A stretch of DNA of 45,501 nucleotides from Oscillospiraceae bacterium (GTDB taxonomy: Bacteria > Bacillota > Clostridia > Oscillospirales > Acutalibacteraceae). The position numbers and the translations under genes were made by a program. Under the pieces are notes generated by a model. That model did not search any database and had not been told where the DNA came from. It saw only the letters and a program-made list of their open reading frames with translations. Of this stretch, positions 38,864 through 45,501 are shown one piece after another (within the stretch, counting starts at the first letter, position 1; every line of letters begins with the position of its first letter). The DNA is taken from assembly GCA_902780565.1 (NCBI GenBank), contig CACZGD010000003.1:1-45501 (forward strand), in the 5' to 3' direction.

Positions 38864-40150
38864 ATGCTGATCTGCCCGAACTGCAAGCAAAAGGTCGGCG
38901 ACAATTTTACAGTCTGCCCCTACTGCGCAAAACCCCTTCTGCAGAACGCCGGCGTCGTCGCGTTTTGCCGCACCTGCGGCAGGCCGCTGGACCCCGCCAC
39001 CATGTGCTGCCCGGTCTGCGTCCCGCTCCGGCCCGACGCGCAGGCGAATCCCATCCCTCAGCCGGTCCAGCCGCAAGATTTCGTGACGCAGCAGCCGGAG
39101 ACCGCTGTCCCGAAACAACGAAAAACAGGGAATAAAAAGACGATGCTGCTCGGCATTGGGATCGCAGCCGCCGTGCTTGTGATCGGCATTGCCGCAACGG
39201 TGATCCTGCTGCTGTTGAAAGCCGGGCACGCGCCGACAGTACCCGCGGACACGGAGATCGACGCGGCGCAGACAAATGGTCTCAACTATACCATGCAGCA
39301 AATTGAAGCGGAGTATCAGGCAAACCGCAAGCTTTACGACAGCGTGGATCTGCGCCTTTTCGGGCTGTCCGTCAGCGAGGAAAACCGTGCGGCGGCGCAG
39401 AAAATGCTTGGAGAAATCACAGACGAGGATTCCTTCATCACACTGGCATATGAATACGCCGCGCCGGAGGACAAACTGACGTTTGAGAACGCCGACGCAA
39501 CGCGGCTGCAAGGCGCCCGCTATGAGGCCGTCCGGCTGAATATTGCGGAAGACGTGGCGGATTGGCTGTTTGACACGGCAAGAAGCACCGGCGACAAGCA
39601 CGTCTGTGAAACAGACTCTTACATTTTTGTCCTGATGATCGTCAGAACCGCCTATCGGGAGGAGACGCCGCTTGTGAGCGCCAGACACATACTGATATCC
39701 TATGAGGACACCGCAAACGCGATGCGCGAACAGGACCCGGATGCGGAGACCAACTATACAAGAACGGAAAACACCTTCACCGACAACGGTTTGGAACTCA
39801 CGAATCAGGGCACCGATTACGCGATCGAGGTCATTCTGGAGTCTTATAACAAAGCCAGACAGATATACGATGAATTCATGGCAGGCGATAAGACAGAAGA
39901 AGCATTCGCCATTCTTGCGACGCTTTACAGCTCCGATTACGGCGCTGAAGAAGGCGGACTGTATTCGGATATCGCAAAGGGGCAGATGGTCAAGCCCTTT
40001 GAGGATTGGGTCTATGACGGCAGCCGCCAACCGGGAGACGTCGGCATCGTGCAAACCGTCTACGGCTGGCACGTCATCTATTTCGTCGGCAGCCATGCAT
40101 ATCCCGTCTGGATGGAGGAAGCGGCCGCGCGCCTTTCCGCAGATGAATGA
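38864..40150 (+). CDS. Zinc-ribbon-anchored parvulin-type (PpiC) foldase, small
   Basis: Protein of 428 residues: two zinc ribbons (Cys4/7/18/21; Cys35/38 with Cys49/52, VVAFCRTCGRPLDP), a Pro/Gln linker, a membrane helix (about 96-118) and an extracellular part. The chaperone region is shorter than in the divergent 674-residue relative, but the parvulin domain (about 272-408) is kept: ARHILISYED, SSDYGAEEGGLYSDIAKGQM, GDVGIVQTVYGWHVIYF. Its second ribbon is of the same type as in the two zinc-ribbon proteins at 34316 and 35421, linking all four genes. AAGGAG lies 11 bases before the ATG, slightly far. Probable extracytoplasmic folding helper; clients unknown. Confidence 0.88.
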   Translation: MLICPNCKQKVGDNFTVCPYCAKPLLQNAGVVAFCRTCGRPLDPATMCCPVCVPLRPDAQANPIPQPVQPQDFVTQQPETAVPKQRKTGNKKTMLLGIGIAAAVLVIGIAATVILLLLKAGHAPTVPADTEIDAAQTNGLNYTMQQIEAEYQANRKLYDSVDLRLFGLSVSEENRAAAQKMLGEITDEDSFITLAYEYAAPEDKLTFENADATRLQGARYEAVRLNIAEDVADWLFDTARSTGDKHVCETDSYIFVLMIVRTAYREETPLVSARHILISYEDTANAMREQDPDAETNYTRTENTFTDNGLELTNQGTDYAIEVILESYNKARQIYDEFMAGDKTEEAFAILATLYSSDYGAEEGGLYSDIAKGQMVKPFEDWVYDGSRQPGDVGIVQTVYGWHVIYFVGSHAYPVWMEEAAARLSADE

Positions 40151-40173
40151 ACACAACGCGCACAGAACAAGAT

Positions 40174-40203
40174 GGACCCGCCGAAAGGCAGGTCCGTTTT
40201 TTT
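40174..40203 (+). terminator. Terminator of the small foldase gene
   Basis: GGACCCGCC-GAAA-GGCAGGTCC (nine positions, one mismatch) followed by GTTTTTTT. Confidence 0.88.
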
Positions 40204-40299
40204 GCCCTCCGTTCGGCGGAGAGGGACCGCCAAAACGGAGGAAACAAAGCAAAAAGCCGACCGTTCATTCACGAAAACGACCGCTTGTTCCCAGGAGGG

Positions 40300-40328
40300 T
40301 TGTCTTTTTTCGCACGGCGTGTTATAAA
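40300..40328 (+). promoter_or_regulatory. Promoter of the dockerin-tailed protease gene
   Basis: TTGTCT (40300-40305), a 17-base spacer, TATAAA (40323-40328), about 32 bases before the ATG; AAAAGGAG follows. Confidence 0.65.
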
Positions 40329-40359
40329 AGTGTAAGATAAAAAAAGGAGATGGGAAATA

Positions 40360-43002
40360 ATGAAAAAAGACAGAATTTCATCAAAAATTTTTTGCTTTGT
40401 ACTTTCCGTATTGATGGCTTTCGGGATTCTTCCTATTTTTCAGAAGCCGACAGCAAACGCAGCAGGGTATTATACTTCTGTCTGGGTCGAAAATGTTACA
40501 CCAACAGATGCAACGATCCATGCCAAAATTAATGGGACAAAAATTAATACACTCGGTTTTTATATCGGCACAACGCAGAACAATCTGAACAAAAAAATAA
40601 CCGAAAAAATCTCGACAACTAAGATTACTACGATTTGGTACAATATGAATAAATGGTTTGGAACTCTAAAACCAGAGCAGACCTATTATTATCAGTTTTT
40701 TATCGTGGTTGGAGGAAAAGAGCAAAAATCCGAAATCAAATCCTTTAAGACGACTTCTTTTTATCAGAAAATTTGGGTGGACGGAATTACAGAAACCGAT
40801 GCAACAATTCACGCAAAGCTTTCAGGACCAAAGATTAGCACCCTTGGTTTTTATATAGGTGTTTCTTCAAATAATCTGGACAAAAAAATCACGGAAAATA
40901 TTTCTACAATTTCCGTCTACGACGCTTGGTATAATATGAATAAATGGTACGGAAAGCTTAAAGACGGTCAGGTATATTATTACCAGTTTTTCTTCGTTTT
41001 GAACGGGAAGGAATATAAAAGTCAGGTACAGTCATTTGTCACAAATTCTAAACAGACTTATACGGTCAAATATGATGGGAATGGGGGAGAAGGCATTCCT
41101 GTAACTCAAACAAAAACAAAAGGGACCCCGCTGACTCTTTCCGATGTCATCCCCTCCAGACCAAATTTCTCTTTCCTCGGTTGGTCTTTAGATCCAAATG
41201 CAACAAAACCGGATTTTTCACCAAACGGATCCTATACAGCTGATGCGAATGTGACGCTCTATGCAGTTTGGACGATGACGAATCGTTTGGTCTCTTTGAA
41301 ATGGGAAGAAACGTATTCCTTCGAGAACTCCTCTTCTGTCTTTAAGAATAAAAAGTATTATATTTCCGATAGCGATTACAGGAAGTTAGTTTCTTATGTA
41401 AAAAACTATTATGGGGATTTTTCTTCAAAACCCATTATTAATTCCCTGCAAGAGGCAAAAAACAATAACTGGAAAGGCTCTTGTTACGGAATGGCAGTTA
41501 CCACAATCTTAGACAAGCTGGGGAAAATTGCATTTAACGAAAACTTTGATAATGCAGCATCAATGTCTGAGGTCTCGCCTCCCTATAAAAACGCACACGT
41601 AGAATCTGCGATAAACTATTATCATCTTGCACAAAAACTGCCTTTTTGCAGGAAAGGAAAGATTTATAGCCAAAAAAAAGCAAACTGGTCTGCCGGTCTT
41701 AAAGGGTTGGTAAATGCAGTTAAAAGCGGACAATTAACTTTATTTATGTATTGGTTCAATCGCGGCAAAAAGGAACTTGGTCATGCAATCGTCGTATTTG
41801 GATACACAGAGAATGCAGATGGCTCTTACACCCTTTTGAGTTATGACAATCGCTATCCCAACACGAACACTCTTATTGCGATTGATAAGGATTTCAAAAC
41901 TTGCCTTGTAAATGGGAATGAAAAGGCAACCGGCGTAGAGTATTATACCAATTTCAATGATTTTGACGCAATTGATATTGATGGACCAAACAACGATATG
42001 TCGCTGAATCTGTCTGGGATGTATGCGGAAATGAACGATACCATACTTGTACTCCCGATGAATGGAACGATTACAGTAGAAAATGCTACAAATCAAAAGC
42101 TGATTATCAGAAATGGTGAAATCGACGGTGATCTTTCGGTATATGATCAGTGGATCGTATTGGAAGGAAATGATGCCGAAGAACAGATCCCCTTTATCTC
42201 GCTTGCCGTTCCGAATTCTGACTACTATACAATTGAGTCAGATCTAAGCAACCTCTCGGTAAGTATGACAAGCAGTAAATCTTTTGCAAGTGTTGAAACC
42301 TCTGCTTGTGACAGTATCGTTCTTTCCGAATCTGAAGGCGTTTATATTCTCGGAGATCAATATACATATACGGCATATCTAACATATCCAAATGACACAT
42401 TTGATATGATCACACTGAGCGGAACAGCAGAAGGGGACGTTTCTTTAAACTATAGGGCGACGGATATTCAGGTCACCGGAGGCGGAGGCGCCAATGAAGT
42501 TTCAGTTTTTTCCGATCTGACTACTGTTTCAGAAGTTTCATTCGAGACAGACTATGACTCGTTTATTCTGACTTCTTTAGAAACAGAAGACAGCAACCGC
42601 TTTGCCGTTCTTGCTGCACCTGAGGGGGACGACGTATACACCTTCAGCGTGCTTGACAATGAATTCCTTCAAGAAGGACAAAAACATACACAGCACGTTT
42701 GGGATGAAGGAGTTATAACTGAAAACGGAACCGTATATACCTGTACGATTTGCGGTGACATTTTTACTTCACAGGATCTTCACCCTGTCGTTATGCTCGG
42801 CGATGTTGACAATAATAAATTGTTGACTTCTGCTGATGCCCGTTTGGCCTTGCGCTGTGCCGTACAATTGGAAACCTATTCGCCTGGCTCTATAGAGTTT
42901 GTTGCCTGTGATGTAGATAAAGACAACAAAGTAACAGCTTCAGACGCAAGAAAGATACTTCGAGCAGCCGTTGCACTGGAAGATCCTGCAGAATGGGAAT
43001 AA
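40360..43002 (+). CDS. Secreted papain-like cysteine protease with dockerin (AT-rich gene)
   Basis: Protein of 880 residues. A signal peptide (cut after NANA) is followed by two tandem Fn3-like units of about 90 residues (about 36-126 and 127-218; both contain TDATIHAK, LGFYIG and WYNMNKW), then an InlB-type repeat (VKYDGNGGEG, FLGWSLDP). Next is a probable papain-fold peptidase: Cys375 in WKGSCYGMA, His475 in LGHAIVVFGY, Asp496/Asn497 in SYDNRYP. A beta-rich region leads to a complete two-part dockerin (about 813-876: GDVDNNKLLTSADA and CDVDKDNKVTASDA). The DNA is visibly AT-richer than its neighbours, with A/T-ending codons and poly-A/T runs, suggesting transfer. Peptidase assignment rests on motif spacing only. 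Confidence 0.85.
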   Translation: MKKDRISSKIFCFVLSVLMAFGILPIFQKPTANAAGYYTSVWVENVTPTDATIHAKINGTKINTLGFYIGTTQNNLNKKITEKISTTKITTIWYNMNKWFGTLKPEQTYYYQFFIVVGGKEQKSEIKSFKTTSFYQKIWVDGITETDATIHAKLSGPKISTLGFYIGVSSNNLDKKITENISTISVYDAWYNMNKWYGKLKDGQVYYYQFFFVLNGKEYKSQVQSFVTNSKQTYTVKYDGNGGEGIPVTQTKTKGTPLTLSDVIPSRPNFSFLGWSLDPNATKPDFSPNGSYTADANVTLYAVWTMTNRLVSLKWEETYSFENSSSVFKNKKYYISDSDYRKLVSYVKNYYGDFSSKPIINSLQEAKNNNWKGSCYGMAVTTILDKLGKIAFNENFDNAASMSEVSPPYKNAHVESAINYYHLAQKLPFCRKGKIYSQKKANWSAGLKGLVNAVKSGQLTLFMYWFNRGKKELGHAIVVFGYTENADGSYTLLSYDNRYPNTNTLIAIDKDFKTCLVNGNEKATGVEYYTNFNDFDAIDIDGPNNDMSLNLSGMYAEMNDTILVLPMNGTITVENATNQKLIIRNGEIDGDLSVYDQWIVLEGNDAEEQIPFISLAVPNSDYYTIESDLSNLSVSMTSSKSFASVETSACDSIVLSESEGVYILGDQYTYTAYLTYPNDTFDMITLSGTAEGDVSLNYRATDIQVTGGGGANEVSVFSDLTTVSEVSFETDYDSFILTSLETEDSNRFAVLAAPEGDDVYTFSVLDNEFLQEGQKHTQHVWDEGVITENGTVYTCTICGDIFTSQDLHPVVMLGDVDNNKLLTSADARLALRCAVQLETYSPGSIEFVACDVDKDNKVTASDARKILRAAVALEDPAEWE

Positions 43003-43075
43003 ATACGGTTAAGATTTTCACAAACAGAGATTACCTGTATTGGTAAAGTTCGAGGTAATGCAGATCATGCACAAA

Positions 43076-43105
43076 GAGCCGCGCATCCGACCGGATGCGC
43101 GGCTC
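43076..43105. terminator. Strong hairpin between convergent protease and gpmI genes
   Basis: GAGCCGCGCATCC-GACC-GGATGCGCGGCTC, a perfect 13-bp stem. T runs are weak on both sides (CTTTG on the minus strand), so it may act as a terminator or as mRNA-end protection for both genes. Confidence 0.75.
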
Positions 43106-43156
43106 CGCTTCTCTGTCAGATCAATTCCGACGCGCCGAAGGGGACGAAACGAAATC

Positions 43157-44677
43157 TCAGTCCTCGATCAGGCACTCGCCGGTCATTTCGGCGGGCTGGG
43201 GAAGGCCCATGACCTTGAGCATGGTGGGGCAGATATCCGCAAGTCTGCCGCCGTCCTTCAGCTTGCCGCCGCGCCCGACCATGCAGAAGGGCACGGGGTT
43301 CGTGGTGTGGGGCGTGAAGGGCTTGCCGTCCGGGCCGATCATCATATCGGCGTTGCCGTGGTCGGCGGTGATGAAGCACACGCCGCCCATTTTGAGCGTC
43401 GCCTCCACGACCTGCCCCACGCAGTCGTCCACCGCCTCGACGGCCTTGACGGCGGCGTCGAACACGCCGGTGTGACCGACCATGTCGCAGTTCGCGAAGT
43501 TCAGGATGACCGCGTCGTATTTGCCGGAGAGGATCTGCTCCACGACCGCGTCCTTGACCTCATAGGCGCTCATTTCGGGCTTTAAGTCGAAGGTGGGCAC
43601 GTCGGGAGACTGGATCAGGATGCGGTCCTCGCCGCCGAAGGTCTTTTCCTCGCCGCCGTTGAAGAAGAACGTGACGTGCGCGTACTTCTGCGTTTCGGCG
43701 ATACGAAGCTGCGTTTTGCCGTTATCCTGCAGGTACTCGCCGAAGGTATTCGTGAGCGCCTCGGGCGGGAACGCGACCTTGACGTTCGGCATGGTCTCGT
43801 CGTACTGCGTCATGCAGACGTAATACAGCGGGAAGAAGCCGTTTCTGCGGGGGAAGCCGTTGAATGCCGGGTCCACGAAGGTGCGGGTGATCTGCCGCGC
43901 GCGGTCGGGACGGAAATTATAGAAGAAGAGGGAATCGTTCGCCTTGATCATGCCGTCCTTGTTCACGACGGTGGGCAGGATGAACTCATCCGTAACGCCG
44001 GAATCATAGGACTTCTGCATCGCGTCCACGGGGTCGGGGTTTTCGATCCCCTCGCCGTAGACGAACGCGGCGTAGGCCTTCTCCACGCGGTCCCACGCGA
44101 AGTCGCGGTCCATGGCGTAATAGCGCCCGGTGATGGTGGCAATACCGCCGAGGCCCAGCTCCCTGCACTTTTCTTCCGTCCGGGCGATAAAGCCCTTGCC
44201 GGAGGTGACGGACACGTCGCGCCCGTCCATGATGCAGTGCACGTACACCTTTTTGAGGCCGTGCGCGGCAGCCATTTCCAGAATGCCGAACAGGTGGTCG
44301 ATGTGCGAATGCACGCCGCCGTCCGACAGCAGCCCCATCAGATGCAGGGCGGAATCGTGCTGCTTGCAGTTCTCGATGGCCTCTAAAATACAGGGGATCT
44401 TCTGAAAGTCCCCGTCCGTGATGGACTTGCTGATCTTGACGAGCATCTGATACACGACGCGGCCCGCGCCGATATTGGTGTGCCCGACTTCAGAGTTGCC
44501 CATCTGCCCGTCCGGCAGGCCGACGTCCAGCCCCGAAGCGCCGATGGTGGTATAGGGGCATTCGGTGAAGAACTTCGTCAGGTTCGGGGTCTTCGCCGCC
44601 TTGATGGCGTTGCCGTAGGTCTCCTCCCGGATGCCGAAGCCGTCCATGATACATAATACGGTAGGTTTCTTAGACAT
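43157..44677 (-). CDS. gpmI: 2,3-bisphosphoglycerate-independent phosphoglycerate mutase
   Basis: Enzyme of 506 residues interconverting 3- and 2-phosphoglycerate with two Mn ions and a phosphoserine intermediate. The opening LCIMDGFGIRE carries a metal-binding Asp; Ser62 in GQMGNSEVGH is the phosphorylated serine; SDGGVHSHIDH, HCIMDGRDV, NFRPDRARQ, NFANCDMVGHTG and ITADHGNAD are all in place. Length and order are typical. The start at 44677 has AGAAAGGCG about 7-8 bases upstream; longer frames upstream would run into the tpiA gap. It lies downstream of tpiA in the same direction, as in Firmicute glycolytic operons (gap-pgk-tpiA-gpmI-eno). Confidence 0.97.
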   Translation of the reverse strand: MSKKPTVLCIMDGFGIREETYGNAIKAAKTPNLTKFFTECPYTTIGASGLDVGLPDGQMGNSEVGHTNIGAGRVVYQMLVKISKSITDGDFQKIPCILEAIENCKQHDSALHLMGLLSDGGVHSHIDHLFGILEMAAAHGLKKVYVHCIMDGRDVSVTSGKGFIARTEEKCRELGLGGIATITGRYYAMDRDFAWDRVEKAYAAFVYGEGIENPDPVDAMQKSYDSGVTDEFILPTVVNKDGMIKANDSLFFYNFRPDRARQITRTFVDPAFNGFPRRNGFFPLYYVCMTQYDETMPNVKVAFPPEALTNTFGEYLQDNGKTQLRIAETQKYAHVTFFFNGGEEKTFGGEDRILIQSPDVPTFDLKPEMSAYEVKDAVVEQILSGKYDAVILNFANCDMVGHTGVFDAAVKAVEAVDDCVGQVVEATLKMGGVCFITADHGNADMMIGPDGKPFTPHTTNPVPFCMVGRGGKLKDGGRLADICPTMLKVMGLPQPAEMTGECLIED

Positions 44678-44700
44678 AAATTGCGCCTTTCTGTAAATAT

Positions 44701-44722
44701 CGGGGATATTGAAATATCCCCG
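44701..44722. other. Perfect hairpin between tpiA and gpmI
   Basis: CGGGGATATT-GA-AATATCCCCG: a 10-bp perfect inverted repeat in the 56-base tpiA-gpmI gap. No T run follows on the minus strand, so it is likely an mRNA-processing or stability element rather than a terminator. Confidence 0.7.
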
Positions 44723-44733
44723 ACGTTTGATAT

Positions 44734-45501
44734 TTATTTGCTGGCCGCCTTGACGATGACCGAGAAGTCGACCGCCTTGAGGGAGGCGCCGCCGATCAGA
44801 CCGCCGTCCACGTTGACCTTGGACAGGAGACCCTCGGCGTTCTTCGCGTTCATGGAGCCGCCGTACTGCACGGTGACAGCCTCGGCAGCCTCGGCGCCGT
44901 AAGCCTCCGCCACGGCGGCGCGCACGAAGCCGTTGCCCTCGTCCGCCTGATCGTCCGTCGCGGTCACGCCGGTGCCGATCGCCCACACGGGCTCATAGGC
45001 GATGATGACGTTCTGAAGCTGCTCCTTCGTCACGTTCGTGAGGCCGATCTTGGTCTGGTACTTGAGCAGGGTCTCGGTGTAGCCCAGCTCTCTCTGCTCC
45101 AGCGTCTCGCCCACGCACAGGATGACCTTGAGGCCGGCGTTCAGCGCGGCAAGGGTGCGAAGGTTCACGGTCTGGTCCGTCTCGCCGAAGTACTGACGGC
45201 GCTCGGAATGGCCGATGATGACGTATTCCACGCCGACGGCCTTGAGCATCTCCGCGGAGACCTCGCCGGTGTAAGCGCCGGAGGCCTTGAAGTGGACGTT
45301 CTCGGCGCCGACGTGGATGTTGGAGCCCATTGCGGCCTCGACGGCGGCAGGGATATCCACGTAAGGCACGCACAGCACGACGTCGCAGTCGGCATCCGCG
45401 ACCAGAGGCTTCATCTCCTCGATGAGGGCCTTCGCCTCGTCCGGCGTTTTGTTCATTTTCCAGTTGCCCGCGATCACGGTTCTTCTTGTAGCTTTATTCA
45501 T
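44734..45501 (-). CDS. tpiA: Triosephosphate isomerase
   Basis: TIM-barrel enzyme of 255 residues interconverting dihydroxyacetone phosphate and glyceraldehyde 3-phosphate in glycolysis. Catalytic residues are present: Lys15 (GNWKMN), His98 (IIGHSERR), Glu170 (IAYEPVWAIGTG). The phosphate-binding VQYGGSMNAKN and GLIGGASL close the barrel. The ATG falls on the last base of the window, so the ribosome-binding site is out of view. The length matches the family, so the gene is probably complete. It is followed by gpmI; pgk and gap are expected beyond the edge. Confidence 0.97.
   Translation of the reverse strand: MNKATRRTVIAGNWKMNKTPDEAKALIEEMKPLVADADCDVVLCVPYVDIPAAVEAAMGSNIHVGAENVHFKASGAYTGEVSAEMLKAVGVEYVIIGHSERRQYFGETDQTVNLRTLAALNAGLKVILCVGETLEQRELGYTETLLKYQTKIGLTNVTKEQLQNVIIAYEPVWAIGTGVTATDDQADEGNGFVRAAVAEAYGAEAAEAVTVQYGGSMNAKNAEGLLSKVNVDGGLIGGASLKAVDFSVIVKAASK

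Overview
The window reads as chromosome from an uncultured, GC-rich Clostridia, most likely Oscillospiraceae/Ruminococcaceae from a gut-type habitat. This is inferred from strong Shine-Dalgarno sites and sigma-A promoters, DUF1292, a DUF6472-like small protein, sortase-assembled pili, dockerin-tailed secreted proteins and COG2509 flavoproteins in a coding background that is about 60% GC by eye. No rRNA, tRNA, CRISPR array, transposase or phage gene was found.

Region by region. (1) 0-6.8 kb: two paralogous lipoproteins (minus), two secreted dockerin-tailed proteins (plus) and a DUF1292 protein. They are separated by palindromic intergenic repeats and closed by a UUCG-loop terminator. (2) 6.8-13.3 kb (minus): a three-gene operon of TetR regulator, an internally duplicated 1032-residue membrane-anchored ectoprotein and a MacB-like fused ABC transporter, with two palindromic operator candidates on its promoter. 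(3) 13.5-17.2 kb (plus): an MscS channel, a cytoplasmic calcineurin-like phosphoesterase and a membrane protein gene broken by an exact 22-bp tandem duplication. (4) 17.3-29.2 kb (plus): a surface-pilus locus. It holds a small coiled-coil protein, a disordered protein with five copies of a short motif, a type I signal peptidase that carries the same motif, a vWA tip adhesin (LPHTG), a backbone pilin (LPSTG), a class C sortase, a FctA-like pilin (VPRTG) and a second sortase, ending in a strong terminator. (5) 29.2-32.5 kb (minus): lgt, yebC and a second, membrane-anchored phosphoesterase. (6) 32.6-40.2 kb: a small Cys protein, a COG2509 flavoprotein and four zinc-ribbon/TM/ectodomain proteins, two of which are divergently transcribed parvulin-type foldases sharing a promoter region with a 20-bp direct repeat. 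(7) 40.3-43.0 kb: a clearly AT-richer dockerin-tailed papain-like protease gene, probably acquired. (8) 43.1-45.5 kb (minus): gpmI and tpiA of lower glycolysis.

Most of the window is devoted to building, folding, anchoring and remodelling the cell surface. Lgt would lipidate the two lipoproteins, the signal peptidase would process pilins, the class C sortase would polymerise them and the second sortase would probably anchor the fibre. The parvulins could fold exported proteins.

The strongest leads for new biology are the [LIV]P[ST]xxQL motif array shared between the disordered protein and the signal peptidase, the TetR/duplicated-ectoprotein/ABC operon, the zinc-ribbon membrane protein family, the palindromic element with compensatory stem changes, and the 22-bp frameshifting duplication.
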